64,000 nt of DNA from JAJXWB01 sp965246795 (GCA_965246795.1 CBDFFN010000012.1:62001-126000); one strand, 5' to 3'. Positions 8,548-16,809 are shown, counted from the first letter of the stretch. A program made the numbers and translations. Notes: generated by a model from the sequence alone, not told the origin.

Positions 8548-9399
8548 TCAGACTTGCAGACGGTTCGTGGCGGTCTCGGCCTTCCACGGCAAAGCAGCGC
8601 GCTCGATGATGTCGATCGCGTAGTAGAGCAGGAAGCCGATGAGCATGAGCGCGAAGAGGCCCGCCCACACTGTGTTGAGATCGTAGAAGCTCGATGCCGT
8701 GAAGATCAGGTGGCCGAGGCCAACTTGCGACGAGATGAATTCGCCGACGACCGCGCCGACGAGGCCGAAGCCGACATTGATGCGGAACGTCGCGATGATC
8801 GCCGGCAGCGTTGAGGGCACAACCACTTTCGTGAAGATGCGGTGTTTGCTAACGCCCATCGAATAGACCAGCGCTTGAAGGTCGGGGTCGGCATCCTTTG
8901 CAGCCTGGTAGGCGGCGATGAGCGCGACAATCGCGGTGAGCGAGATCGACAGCGCGACTTTCGATACGAGGCCGGTGCCGAACCACAGGATGACGATCGG
9001 CGCGAAAGCGATTTTAGGCACGCTGTTGATGGCGACGATGAACGGCTCGACCACACGCGCGACGAAGGGCGAATACCATAGCGCAAGGCCGCAGGCGGAG
9101 CCGATGGTCGTGCCGATGATGAAGCCGAGGATGGCTTCGTAGAGCGTATAACCTGCATCGCGTAACAGCGAGCCGTCGAGCAGCGCTTTCCAGAGAAAGG
9201 CGCCGATGCCCGCGGGCTGGCCGAAAAGGAAGGCGGAGACGAAGCCTGCGCGTACGCCGGCTTCCCAGAGACCGAGCACCAGCGCGGTGCCGAGAAGCTG
9301 GATTGCCACACGACCGAGCGGCGTATCGAAACGCAGGCCTGTGCGTCGTGGACTCTTCTTTACCGGCGCGGCATGCTCTCCGATCGCGGGCGCGCTCAC
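8548..9399 (-). CDS. ABC transporter permease, NitT/TauT family
   Basis: A 283-residue inner-membrane permease with about six hydrophobic segments, starting after a basic N terminus of about 30 residues. The EAA loop is visible as YSMGVSKHRIFTKVVVPSTLPAIIATFRINVGFGLVGAVVGEF, matching SsuC/TauC-type permeases. Its start overlaps the ATPase stop by 4 bp, so the two are translationally coupled. It would form the channel for the ligand delivered by the adjacent binding protein. Confidence 0.92.
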   Translation of the reverse strand: MSAPAIGEHAAPVKKSPRRTGLRFDTPLGRVAIQLLGTALVLGLWEAGVRAGFVSAFLFGQPAGIGAFLWKALLDGSLLRDAGYTLYEAILGFIIGTTIGSACGLALWYSPFVARVVEPFIVAINSVPKIAFAPIVILWFGTGLVSKVALSISLTAIVALIAAYQAAKDADPDLQALVYSMGVSKHRIFTKVVVPSTLPAIIATFRINVGFGLVGAVVGEFISSQVGLGHLIFTASSFYDLNTVWAGLFALMLIGFLLYYAIDIIERAALPWKAETATNRLQV

Positions 9400-10163
9400 G
9401 CGGCTTTCGCCGTCTGAATGTCGAGTTCACTGCACAGCAAACGGAAGTAAGCGGAGAAAGCCGGATCGCTGCGCGCCGCAATCGGCGAGCGCTCGGCGAT
9501 ATCGATGTCGTGCACCGCCTTCACGGTCGCGGGTCGCTGCCCGAGCACGACGATGCGCTTCGACAGAGCCACCGCCTCGTCGATATCGTGCGTGACGAGG
9601 ATCACCGTCTTGTGGAATGTCTCGACTGCCTCCATCAGCACACCTTCGAGATAGAGGCGCGTCTGGTAATCAAGCGCCGAGAAGGGCTCGTCGAGCAGGA
9701 GAATTTCCGGGTCCATGACAAGCGTACGGATCAACGCCACGCGCTGCCGCATGCCACCCGACAGCATTTTTGGATAGGCTTCCTCGAAGCCCGACAGGCC
9801 GAAGGTCGAGAGATATTCACGCGCCGTATCGAGCGCCTGCGCCTTCGGGACGTCTTTTGCCTCGAGCCCAAGCAGCACGGTGCGCCACGGCAGCAAAAGG
9901 TCGCGCTGCATCATGTAGCCGACCCGTCCGCGCAGGCTTTCGATGCGCTGGCCGCGATAAAGCAGGGTGCCGTCGTCCGGCTCGACGAGGCCGGCGATGA
10001 CGTTGAAGACCGTCGTCTTTCCGCAACCGCTCGGCCCGATAATGCTGACGAAATCCCGCTCGTTGATGTCGAAGCTCAGTCCGGCGAGGACGGGCACGGG
10101 ATGCGCCACCGTGCCGAACGCCTTCCGGAGGTTACGGACACTGAGCTGAGGAGGGGCGACCAC
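9396..10163 (-). CDS. ABC transporter ATP-binding protein, NitT/TauT family
   Basis: A 255-residue ATPase: Walker A GPSGCGKTT near residue 44, Q-loop MMQRDLLLPW, signature LSGGMRQRVALIRTL, Walker B EILLLDEPFSALD and the switch HD in VTHDIDEA. The MQRDLLLPW Q-loop is typical of the nitrate/sulfonate/taurine subgroup. Translation appears to begin at GTG (10163) with only a weak ribosome-binding site. It is the first gene of the three-gene importer operon, divergent from rpsB. Confidence 0.92.
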   Translation of the reverse strand: MVAPPQLSVRNLRKAFGTVAHPVPVLAGLSFDINERDFVSIIGPSGCGKTTVFNVIAGLVEPDDGTLLYRGQRIESLRGRVGYMMQRDLLLPWRTVLLGLEAKDVPKAQALDTAREYLSTFGLSGFEEAYPKMLSGGMRQRVALIRTLVMDPEILLLDEPFSALDYQTRLYLEGVLMEAVETFHKTVILVTHDIDEAVALSKRIVVLGQRPATVKAVHDIDIAERSPIAARSDPAFSAYFRLLCSELDIQTAKAA

Positions 10164-10209
10164 GAGGACTTTGCACGCAAGGACCGGGCCAGAGAGATCG
10201 GCTCAGACC

Positions 10210-10238
10210 TTGCCGTCCTGGCAAACCTCCGCTACACA
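10210..10238 (+). promoter_or_regulatory. Candidate rpsB promoter
   Basis: TTGCCG at 10210-10215, a 17-bp spacer and TACACA at 10233-10238 resemble a housekeeping alphaproteobacterial promoter. Transcription from here would give an rpsB leader of roughly 105 nt. Assignment rests on spacing and weak matches only. Confidence 0.35.
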
Positions 10239-10295
10239 CCGCGTCATTCCACAGGCGATGTTTTCGCGCACCCTGATTCAAGGGTTCGCTCCGGT

Positions 10296-10312
10296 GGCGG
10301 ACAAAATCCGCC
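10296..10312 (+). promoter_or_regulatory. Hairpin in the rpsB leader
   Basis: GGCGGA (10296-10301), loop CAAAA and TCCGCC (10307-10312) form a perfect 6-bp stem about 40 nt before the rpsB ATG, just upstream of the GGAGAAGG ribosome-binding site. Ribosomal protein S2 is known to repress its own mRNA in several bacteria, so this may be part of an S2 autoregulatory leader. Function is inferred. Confidence 0.4.
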
Positions 10313-10351
10313 TTCATGCATCGCCGAGGTTAAACCGGAGAAGGTTCGCAG

Positions 10352-11371
10352 ATGGCACTGCCTGATTTCACTATGCGTGGGCTCCTCGAGTCCGGCGCTC
10401 ATTTCGGCCACCAGTCTCATCGCTGGAATCCGAAAATGGCCCCCTATATTTTCGGCGCCCGCAACAACATCCACATCATCGACCTCGCCCAGACCGTGCC
10501 GCTGCTGCACCAGGCGTTGAAGGTCGTGTCGGACACCGTCGCCAAGGGCGGCCGCGTGCTGCTCGTCGGCACCAAGCGGCAGGCGCAGGATCAGATCGCC
10601 GAAGCCGCAAAGAAGTCGGCGCAATATTACATCAACGCCCGCTGGCTCGGCGGCATGCTGACGAACTGGAAGACGATCTCGGGATCGATCAATCGTTTGC
10701 GCAAGCTCGATGAGCAACTGACGACTGGCGCCGTCGGCCTGACCAAGAAAGAGCGGCTGATGCTCTCGCGCGAGCAGGAGCGTCTCGAGCGCGCCCTCGG
10801 CGGAATCAAGGACATGGGCGGTGTGCCCGACCTGATCTTCGTCATCGACACCAACAAGGAACAGCTGGCGATCAAGGAAGCCAACCGGCTGAAAATCCCG
10901 GTCGCGGCGATCCTCGACACCAATTCCGATCCGGATGGCATCACGTACCCGATCCCCGGCAACGACGACGCCGGTCGCGCCATCGCGCTGTATTGCGATC
11001 TTATCGCGCGCGCCGCGATCGACGGCATCGGCCGCAGTCAGGGTTCGTCCGGCGTCGATGTCGGCTCATTCGAGGAGCCGGCCGCCGAGACGCTGCCGGG
11101 CGAGGCCGCGCCATCCGACGCCGACGACGTCCCGACGGAGACGTTCGAGCTCCTCAGCGCCCCGCGCGGCGCTCCGGACGATCTTGCCAAGCTGCACGGC
11201 GTTGGCCCGCAGCTGGTGAAAAAGCTCAACGATGCGGGCGTTTTCCATTATTGGCAGGTTGGCGCGATGACGCCGGACGACGCCAAGAAGCTCGATGCCG
11301 ATCTCAAGCTCAACGGGCGCGTTGAGCGTGATGGCTGGATCGCAGCGGCTCGGCAGCTCGCAAGCGCGTAG
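10352..11371 (+). CDS. rpsB: 30S ribosomal protein S2, C-terminally extended
   Basis: A 339-residue S2. The canonical fold covers about residues 1-230 (FTMRGLLESGAHFGHQSHRWNPKM; RWLGGMLTNWKTI; VPDLIFVIDTNKE; AILDTNSDPD). The remaining 110 residues comprise an acidic, Pro/Ala-rich linker and a domain with a helix-hairpin-helix-like motif, LHGVGPQLVKKLNDAGVFHYWQV. Such tails are seen in rhizobial S2 proteins; their role is not known to me. GGAGAAGG precedes the ATG. tsf follows after 80 bp containing a hairpin, the usual rpsB-tsf pair. Confidence 0.97.
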   Translation: MALPDFTMRGLLESGAHFGHQSHRWNPKMAPYIFGARNNIHIIDLAQTVPLLHQALKVVSDTVAKGGRVLLVGTKRQAQDQIAEAAKKSAQYYINARWLGGMLTNWKTISGSINRLRKLDEQLTTGAVGLTKKERLMLSREQERLERALGGIKDMGGVPDLIFVIDTNKEQLAIKEANRLKIPVAAILDTNSDPDGITYPIPGNDDAGRAIALYCDLIARAAIDGIGRSQGSSGVDVGSFEEPAAETLPGEAAPSDADDVPTETFELLSAPRGAPDDLAKLHGVGPQLVKKLNDAGVFHYWQVGAMTPDDAKKLDADLKLNGRVERDGWIAAARQLASA

Positions 11372-11397
11372 CCGCGTCCCCATATTCTAACAAGCAA

Positions 11398-11430
11398 CCC
11401 GCGCGATGCTTCGCGCGGGATTTCTCATTT
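11398..11430 (+). terminator. Hairpin between rpsB and tsf, likely attenuator
   Basis: CCCGCGCGA (11398-11406), loop TGCT and TCGCGCGGG (11411-11419) form a strong 9-bp stem followed by ATTTCTCATTT. The T-run is interrupted, so it is likely a partial terminator that lowers tsf transcription relative to rpsB, as a weak terminator does between these genes in E. coli. Confidence 0.6.
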
Positions 11431-11451
11431 CAAGGAAGAAGGAACGGGCCG

Positions 11452-12381
11452 ATGGCCACGATCACTGCTGCCCTCGTGAAAGACCTGCGCGAGAAAACCG
11501 GTGCGGGCATGATGGACTGCAAAGTTGCGCTTGGCGAAGTGAGCGGCGACATCGAACAGGCGATCGACTGGCTGCGCAAGAAGGGCCTCTCGAAGGCTGC
11601 CAAGAAGTCCGGCCGCGTTGCGGCGGAAGGGCTTGTGGCGCTTGCCATCGACGGCACGAAAGGCGTTGCGGTCGAAGTCAATTCCGAGACGGATTTCGTC
11701 GCGCGCAACGAAGATTTCCAGGCGCTCGCGCGCAACATCGCGAAGACGGCGCTGAAGGTGGGCTCTGATGATGTCGAGGCGATCAAAAGCGCGGCCTATC
11801 CCGCCGGCGGTACGGTCAACGACGCGATCACCAATGCCATCGCGACGATCGGCGAGAACATGACGCTGCGCCGCGCTGCGCTCTTGTCCGTCGAGCAGGG
11901 CGCCATCGGCCAGTATGTGCACAACACCGTCGGCGACGGCCTCGGCAAGATCGGCGTCCTCGTCGCCGTCGAGTCGAAGGGAGACGCGAGCGTCGTCGCG
12001 ACACTCGCACGGCAGATCGCTATGCACGTTGCATCGGCGAGCCCGCTGGCGCTCGATGCCTCGCAGCTCGATCCCGAGACGGTCGCGCGCGAAAAGAAAG
12101 TGCTGGCCGAGAAGAACGCTGGCAAGCCGGCGAACGTGCTCGAGAAGATCGTCGAGTCCGGCCTCAAGACCTATTACAAGGAAGTCTGCCTCCTAGAGCA
12201 GCCCTCCTTCCATCCCGACCACGGCGGCAAGACGATCGCCCAGGCGGTGAAGGAGATCGAGAGTAAAGCCGGCGCGCCGGTCGCGGTGACTGGCTTCGTC
12301 CGCTATGCGCTTGGCGAAGGTGTCGAGAAGGGCGAGGTTGCAGACTTTGCCGCCGAAGTCGCCGCGGCCGTAAAGGGATGA
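11452..12381 (+). CDS. tsf: Translation elongation factor Ts
   Basis: A 309-residue EF-Ts, the nucleotide exchange factor for EF-Tu. The N-terminal UBA-like domain reads VKDLREKTGAGMMDCKVAL; the core contains EGLVALAIDG, VEVNSETDFVARNEDF and QIAMHVASASP; the C-terminal part has LLEQPSFHPDHGGKTIAQAVKE. AAGGAAGAAGGAA lies upstream of the ATG. In most relatives pyrH follows directly; here the gene is followed by a convergent TetR gene, and pyrH lies 46 kb away in inverted orientation. Confidence 0.97.
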   Translation: MATITAALVKDLREKTGAGMMDCKVALGEVSGDIEQAIDWLRKKGLSKAAKKSGRVAAEGLVALAIDGTKGVAVEVNSETDFVARNEDFQALARNIAKTALKVGSDDVEAIKSAAYPAGGTVNDAITNAIATIGENMTLRRAALLSVEQGAIGQYVHNTVGDGLGKIGVLVAVESKGDASVVATLARQIAMHVASASPLALDASQLDPETVAREKKVLAEKNAGKPANVLEKIVESGLKTYYKEVCLLEQPSFHPDHGGKTIAQAVKEIESKAGAPVAVTGFVRYALGEGVEKGEVADFAAEVAAAVKG

Positions 12382-12412
12382 AAAATCAGGCCGGCTCGTC
12401 CATGAGCCGGCC
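12381..12412 (-). terminator. Terminator overlapping the 3' end of the TetR gene
   Basis: On the minus strand GGCCGGCTC, loop ATGGAC and GAGCCGGCC form a 9-bp stem (12389-12412) followed directly by TGATTTTTC. The stem lies inside the last codons of the TetR gene, and the T-run begins at its stop codon. Read on the plus strand the same stem follows tsf with an A-run before it and no T-run after, so it terminates mainly leftward transcription. Confidence 0.65.
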
Positions 12413-12997
12413 AAGTAAATCGTCGCGCACAGTCGACAGAATTTCGTCCGAGAGGGTAGGGTCGCTTTTTGCGACGCTGCGCGCCAGAGCCAGCGCACCC
12501 GTGAGCGACGCGGTGAGCGCAATCGCATGCCGCCGCGCCACACCACTCCCCGCCGACCCGTCGTCGGCGAGCTTCGTCAATCCCGCCAGATAAGCGTCGA
12601 GGCCGGCGGCATACATGCGGCCGGTGTCACCGTCGCTGCGCGCCGCGTCCGCCGAGAACGCCACCATTGGGCAATGCGCTGCCGGCGCATCCCGCCAAGT
12701 TCGCGAAAGATAGCGGGATACGTAACCCGCTAGTCCGAGCCGGCGACCGGGGCCGGGCGGGGCGACGGCGGCCTCCGTCAGCACGCCCGCGCTGCCTGCG
12801 AAGGCGCGTGCACAGGCCTGCGCCTCCAGATCCGCTTTCGACGCGAAATGGTTGTAGAAGCCGCCATGCGTCAGGCCGGCCTCGCGCATGAGATCGGCAA
12901 CCGAAACGCCGTCAAAGCCCCGCTCGCGAAACAGTTTTAGCGCCGTGTCCAGCACGCGCTCGCGATTTTCCGCGACCTGTTTGGTGGAGAGTTTCAT
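12386..12997 (-). CDS. TetR/AcrR family transcriptional regulator
   Basis: A 203-residue repressor. The N-terminal helix-turn-helix domain is clear: RVLDTALKLFRERGFDGVSVADLMREAGLTHGGFYNHFASKADLEAQA. The ligand-binding domain includes AAHCPMVAFSADAARS, as in the group typified by TetR_C_11-like regulators. The ATG at 12997 is preferred over a TTG at 13009. It is divergent from an MFS transporter gene, and the intergenic region holds inverted repeats over a TTGACA element, suggesting it represses that transporter and perhaps the downstream thioesterase. Confidence 0.93.
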   Translation of the reverse strand: MKLSTKQVAENRERVLDTALKLFRERGFDGVSVADLMREAGLTHGGFYNHFASKADLEAQACARAFAGSAGVLTEAAVAPPGPGRRLGLAGYVSRYLSRTWRDAPAAHCPMVAFSADAARSDGDTGRMYAAGLDAYLAGLTKLADDGSAGSGVARRHAIALTASLTGALALARSVAKSDPTLSDEILSTVRDDLLGRLMDEPA

Positions 12998-13014
12998 TCC
13001 GTTTTCCAACCGCC

Positions 13015-13060
13015 TTGACAGCGATGACGAACATCATCAATGTTCGATGACGGCTGTCAT
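13015..13060 (+). promoter_or_regulatory. Promoter with overlapping palindromes, probable TetR operator
   Basis: A consensus -35 TTGACA (13015-13020) is followed by nested inverted repeats: GATGA/TCATC (13023-13038), CGAACAT-catca-ATGTTCG (13028-13046, perfect 7-bp arms) and ATGAC-ggct-GTCAT (13047-13060). They lie between the divergent TetR and MFS genes, where a repressor would block the promoter. The -10 is not clear; CAATGT at 13038 has the right spacing. Confidence 0.6.
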
Positions 13061-13100
13061 CATAACTGTTTTGCCTCGTAGTTTCAATTCGGATCGTCTG

Positions 13101-14408
13101 ATGCTTGCAACGAGCCTTGCCGCCGCCCTTCACCGGCGGGGCATCCATTACGGCTGGATCGTCGTCGCGGTGACGTTCTTCTCAAGCCTTTGCATGGCCG
13201 GCGCGGTTGGTTTGCCCGGTGCGTTCATTCTGCCGTTTGGCAAGGAATTCGGCTGGGATGTCGGCCACATCTCGGCGGCACTTGCCGTCCGACTGCTGCT
13301 GTTCGGGCTGATGGCGCCGTTTTCGGCGGCGCTCATTGAGCGCTATGGCGTGCGAACGATCGTGCTCTTCGCCCAGTCGCTTGTCATCATCGGCCTGCTC
13401 GGCGGCCTCGTGATGACGCAGCTTTGGCAGCTCGTGATCTTCTGGGGTCTCATAATCGGGTTTGGCACCGGCCTCACGGCGCTCGTCCTTGGCGCGATCA
13501 TGTCGACGCGCTGGTTCACAGAGCGGCGCGGTCTCGTCGTCGGCATGCTGACTGCTGCGGTCGCGACGGGACAGCTCACATTCCTGCCGCTTGCGGCCTG
13601 GCTCATCGAAACAATTGGCTGGCGTTACGCCATCCTGCCGTCGGTGGGCGCGATCGCGGTGGCGGCCGTGCTGACGCTGCTGTTCCTGAAGGATCGTCCC
13701 GCAGATGTAGGCCTTGTACCCTACGGTGAACCGATCGGCGCGGCGATCCCGGTTCCGTTACCGTCGCCCGGCGGCAACATTTTCGCCAGCGCCTTCGGCA
13801 CGCTTGCGATGGCGTCGAAGAAGCCCGCGTTCTGGCTCCTGGCTGGTTCGTTCTTCATTTGCGGCCTCTCGACGGCCGGCCTCGTGCAGACGCATTTCAT
13901 TTCGCTATGCGTCGACCAGGGCATGACATCGGTCGAAGGCGCGTCGATGCTCGCGCTGATGGGCGCCTTCGACTTCGTCGGCACGATCCTGTCGGGCCAT
14001 CTTTCGGACCGCTACGACAACCGCAAGCTGCTGTTCTGGTACTACGGCCTTCGCGGCCTCTCGCTGCTCTGGTTGCCGTACTCGACCTTCACGCTCTTCG
14101 GCCTATCGATATTCGTCGTCTTCTACGGCCTCGACTGGATCGCAACGGTGCCGCCGACTGTAAGGCTGACCGCGCAGACGTTCGGGCGCGAAAAGGCCGG
14201 TCTCGTCTTTGGCTGGATTTTCGCCTCGCATCAGCTCGGCTCGGCTCTCGCCGCCTATGCCGGTGGCGCGACACGGACGGCGCTTCTTACCTACATGCCG
14301 GCCTTCGTCGTTGCCGGCGCACTGTGCCTGCTCGCAGCCATCATGGTGATGCTCGTCAACCGGCCAGCGCAGCCCGCTCCTGTCGCCTCCGCGCCGGCGA
14401 GAGGCTGA
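13101..14408 (+). CDS. MFS transporter
   Basis: A 435-residue major facilitator with 12 hydrophobic segments, of the monocarboxylate/oxalate-formate-like group by its opening (GWIVVAVTFFSSLCMAGAVGLPGAFILPF) and the loop motif GHLSDRYDNRKLL between segments 8 and 9. Substrate unknown. The ATG at 13101 fits the expected N terminus, although no strong ribosome-binding site is seen; an ATG at 13047 would add 18 unlikely residues and lies within the operator. It is controlled in all likelihood by the divergent TetR and overlaps nothing; the thioesterase gene begins 2 bp after its stop. Confidence 0.9.
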   Translation: MLATSLAAALHRRGIHYGWIVVAVTFFSSLCMAGAVGLPGAFILPFGKEFGWDVGHISAALAVRLLLFGLMAPFSAALIERYGVRTIVLFAQSLVIIGLLGGLVMTQLWQLVIFWGLIIGFGTGLTALVLGAIMSTRWFTERRGLVVGMLTAAVATGQLTFLPLAAWLIETIGWRYAILPSVGAIAVAAVLTLLFLKDRPADVGLVPYGEPIGAAIPVPLPSPGGNIFASAFGTLAMASKKPAFWLLAGSFFICGLSTAGLVQTHFISLCVDQGMTSVEGASMLALMGAFDFVGTILSGHLSDRYDNRKLLFWYYGLRGLSLLWLPYSTFTLFGLSIFVVFYGLDWIATVPPTVRLTAQTFGREKAGLVFGWIFASHQLGSALAAYAGGATRTALLTYMPAFVVAGALCLLAAIMVMLVNRPAQPAPVASAPARG

Positions 14409-14410
14409 CG

Positions 14411-14916
14411 ATGGACGCCGTCAAAGGCAAGACCCGCCAGCGCGTCATCACGTGGGAAGACCCGACCGTCATCGCGGCGCAAGTCGGACATCTCTCGGGT
14501 TTGGAGCTTTTCCAGAAGGCGCTTTCCGGCGAACTGCCGCCGCCACCCGCTATCGAGCTGCTCGGCATGCAGCTCGATTCGATCGAGAAGGGCAGAGCGG
14601 TCTTCAGCCTTGAACCGGCGGAATATCACTACAACCCGATCGGCGTCGTGCATGGCGGCATTATCGCGACGATGCTCGACTCGGCGGTCGGCTGCGCCGT
14701 TCACGCCTCGTTGCCGGCCGGCGTCGCTTACACGACGCTCGAAATCAAGGTGAACTACCTTCGCGCGACAAGACCGGACGGATCCGTGCCGAGGGGCAGG
14801 TGATCCATCTCGGACGCAAGTCGGCTGTCGCTGAGGGAAAGGTTCTCGATGCCGCCGGCAAGGTCTACGCGACCTGCTCGACGACCTGCATTTTGATGCC
14901 GCTCGACGGCAGTTGA
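14411..14916 (+). pseudogene. PaaI-family thioesterase (hotdog fold), broken by a -1 frameshift
   Basis: From the ATG at 14411 the protein reads as a PaaI/YdiI-like acyl-CoA thioesterase: LLGMQLDSIEKGRAVFSLEP, HYNPIGVVHGGIIATMLDSAVGCAVH and YTTLEIKVNYLRA. At 14767-14773 the frame is lost and reaches a stop at 14803, while the expected C terminus (TGRIRAEGQVIHLGRKSAVAEGK ... CILMPLDGS) continues in the next frame to 14916. One inserted base would restore a normal 168-residue protein. No slippery heptamer is present, so this is a real lesion or a sequencing error. It is downstream of the MFS gene in one transcription unit. Confidence 0.88.
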
Positions 14917-15789
14917 TCAGCGCGCCGCCGCGTAACGCGGCACTGCCGAACGTTCCGGCGCGCGCAATGGAACGATCTGCGCGTCTTCGGGCACTTCGTC
15001 CGTCACCACCGTGAATTCCACGAGGCGCGCTGCGCCGAACGAATGCGTGATTGCGCAATCTGCTGCGTCGCGACCACGCGCCATCACGATCCGCCCGATG
15101 CGCGGCGTATTGTGCCGGGCGTCGAACGTCCACCAGCGGCCTTCGAGATAGACTTCGAACCAGGCGCTGAAGTCCATCGGATCGTCGACCGGCGGAATTC
15201 CGATGTCCCCGAGATAGCCAGTGCAATAGCGGGCAGGGATGTTCATCGCACGACAAAGCGTGATTGCAAGATGCGCGAAGTCGCGACAGACCCCAACCCG
15301 CTCTTTCACAGAATCGCTGGCGCAACGCGTGTTGCGGGCCTGCTGGTAGTCGAAGCGGATTGTGGCATTGGCGAAGTCGCAGATCGCCTGCACGCGCGCC
15401 CAACCCTCATGGGCATGAAAATTCGTCCAAGCGAGATCGCTGAGCAGATCGGAATCGCAATAGCGGCTCGGCAGCAGGAATTGCAGCGCATCGTCGGGCA
15501 GGTCGTCGATCGGCACCTGTCGCGCGTGCGGGGCTACCTCGTCGTGAAGACCGCTATCCGAGATCAGGAAATCGTTGGCAAAGGTGATCTGGCCGGCCGG
15601 CGCCAGCACGCGCACCATCGAGTTACCGAATGGATCGCGGATGGCTCGCGAGGCGATTGGCGGCGTGACCGCCACGATATCGGGCGTCTTTAGATCAGAA
15701 ATCCGGTCTGGGTGCACGTTCAAGAGGGTCTGGATCGCCGTCGGTACCGGGCATTCCAGCGTCACGCGATAGCCCGCACGAATAAGCAT
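14917..15789 (-). CDS. Transglutaminase-like protein, atypical active site
   Basis: A 290-residue cytoplasmic transglutaminase-like cysteine-protease homologue. The nucleophile Cys168 is in ERVGVCRDFAH and the Asp223 position is in WWTFDARHN. The catalytic His, usually in an HAW motif, is replaced: residues 206-211 read DFSAWF with Ser208 at that place. I recall other members with the same FSAW sequence, so this may be subfamily-specific. The gene shares no base with but abuts the convergent thioesterase (stop at 14916). A second, canonical transglutaminase-like gene lies upstream on the same strand, 111 bp away. Confidence 0.85.
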   Translation of the reverse strand: MLIRAGYRVTLECPVPTAIQTLLNVHPDRISDLKTPDIVAVTPPIASRAIRDPFGNSMVRVLAPAGQITFANDFLISDSGLHDEVAPHARQVPIDDLPDDALQFLLPSRYCDSDLLSDLAWTNFHAHEGWARVQAICDFANATIRFDYQQARNTRCASDSVKERVGVCRDFAHLAITLCRAMNIPARYCTGYLGDIGIPPVDDPMDFSAWFEVYLEGRWWTFDARHNTPRIGRIVMARGRDAADCAITHSFGAARLVEFTVVTDEVPEDAQIVPLRAPERSAVPRYAAAR

Positions 15790-15900
15790 GTCTCCGGCCT
15801 CAACCTTGAACAGAACCGTACGGGCAACGGCGTTTTTGATCGATGGTTGCGGTTCAAGCGGCGGAAAGCGCAGGCAAATTAGCTTAAAGAATAGGCGGCT

Positions 15901-16809
15901 TCAGTGCGGGTCGCCGAGGTCGTCCGGCGGCGTGCCGGTGAAAACGTTGACCTCGACGTCCATCCCAAGATCGTCTTTGGCGTCGCCATAGTAGGTGCCG
16001 GAGAGTGGCGTGGCCTGCCGGCTGTCACGCGCCACGGCAACCCGGATCAGGTCTCGGCTGCCGACGATCGCGTTCGTCGGGTCGAACTCCACCCACCCCG
16101 AGCCCGGCAGATAGACCTGCACCCACGCATGGGTCGAACCGCCGCCGAGATAACGATCGCCACCTTGATCGCGGTCCGGCACGTAGATGTAGCCGCTGAC
16201 GAAGCGGGCGGCGAAGCCGAGCGATCGCACCGCCTCCATCATCAAGACTGCGAAGTCGCGGCAGGTGCCGCGCCGCGAGGCGAGGGTCGCCAACGGGGCC
16301 TGCGTCCCGTTCTCGCTGCGTCGCGCGTAGGCAAAGCCGTCGCGGATCGCGTGCGTCATCGTCATCAGAAGCGAGCCGGTTTCGATCGAGTGCCCCGGGC
16401 GAACGAATTGGCGCGCCCATTGCCCTACGTCGTCGTCGGGGTCGAGGTACTGCCGCTCGATCGTTCGCGACAGGTCCGGCATCTCTGCGGAATTGTAGAC
16501 GAAGGGGTAGTTGCGAGCCTCGTCGTCGAGCCGGAAATCCGGCGCGTTGAACGGCGTGTGATCAAGTGTGATGTTGCTCTCGATCCGCAACATGTCGGAC
16601 GCGTCGTCGAAATCGACGATCGTGACGCAATTGCCGAAAACGTCGTGGATCCAGCGCGATTCCGAAGGGGTCGGCGATATGCGCAGCGACGACCGCAGAA
16701 GCCGCTGGTCGTAGCTGTCGCGCGGACGCAAGAGCATCCGGTGTTCGCCGAAGCGAACAGGGCGCCGGTAGCGATATGTCGTGACGTGGCGGACGGAAAG
16801 GACGGTCAC
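15901..16809 (-). CDS. Transglutaminase-like cysteine protease homologue
   Basis: A 302-residue protein with an N-terminal beta domain (SVRHVTTYRYRRPVRFGEHRMLLRPRDS) and a transglutaminase-like core with the complete triad: Cys183 in GTCRDFA, His227 in STHAWVQVYLPG and Asp243 in VEFDPTN. Such proteins are common in Hyphomicrobiales, often in clusters with alpha-E proteins and circularly permuted ATP-grasp proteins, which are not seen here. Role is probably peptide or amide hydrolysis or cross-linking; substrate unknown. It likely forms a pair with the following atypical paralogue. Confidence 0.9.
   Translation of the reverse strand: MTVLSVRHVTTYRYRRPVRFGEHRMLLRPRDSYDQRLLRSSLRISPTPSESRWIHDVFGNCVTIVDFDDASDMLRIESNITLDHTPFNAPDFRLDDEARNYPFVYNSAEMPDLSRTIERQYLDPDDDVGQWARQFVRPGHSIETGSLLMTMTHAIRDGFAYARRSENGTQAPLATLASRRGTCRDFAVLMMEAVRSLGFAARFVSGYIYVPDRDQGGDRYLGGGSTHAWVQVYLPGSGWVEFDPTNAIVGSRDLIRVAVARDSRQATPLSGTYYGDAKDDLGMDVEVNVFTGTPPDDLGDPH

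Noticed and set aside
14760..14785. Programmed -1 frameshifting in the thioesterase gene
   Set aside because: No X-XXY-YYZ heptamer or following stem is visible, and the family does not use frameshifting.
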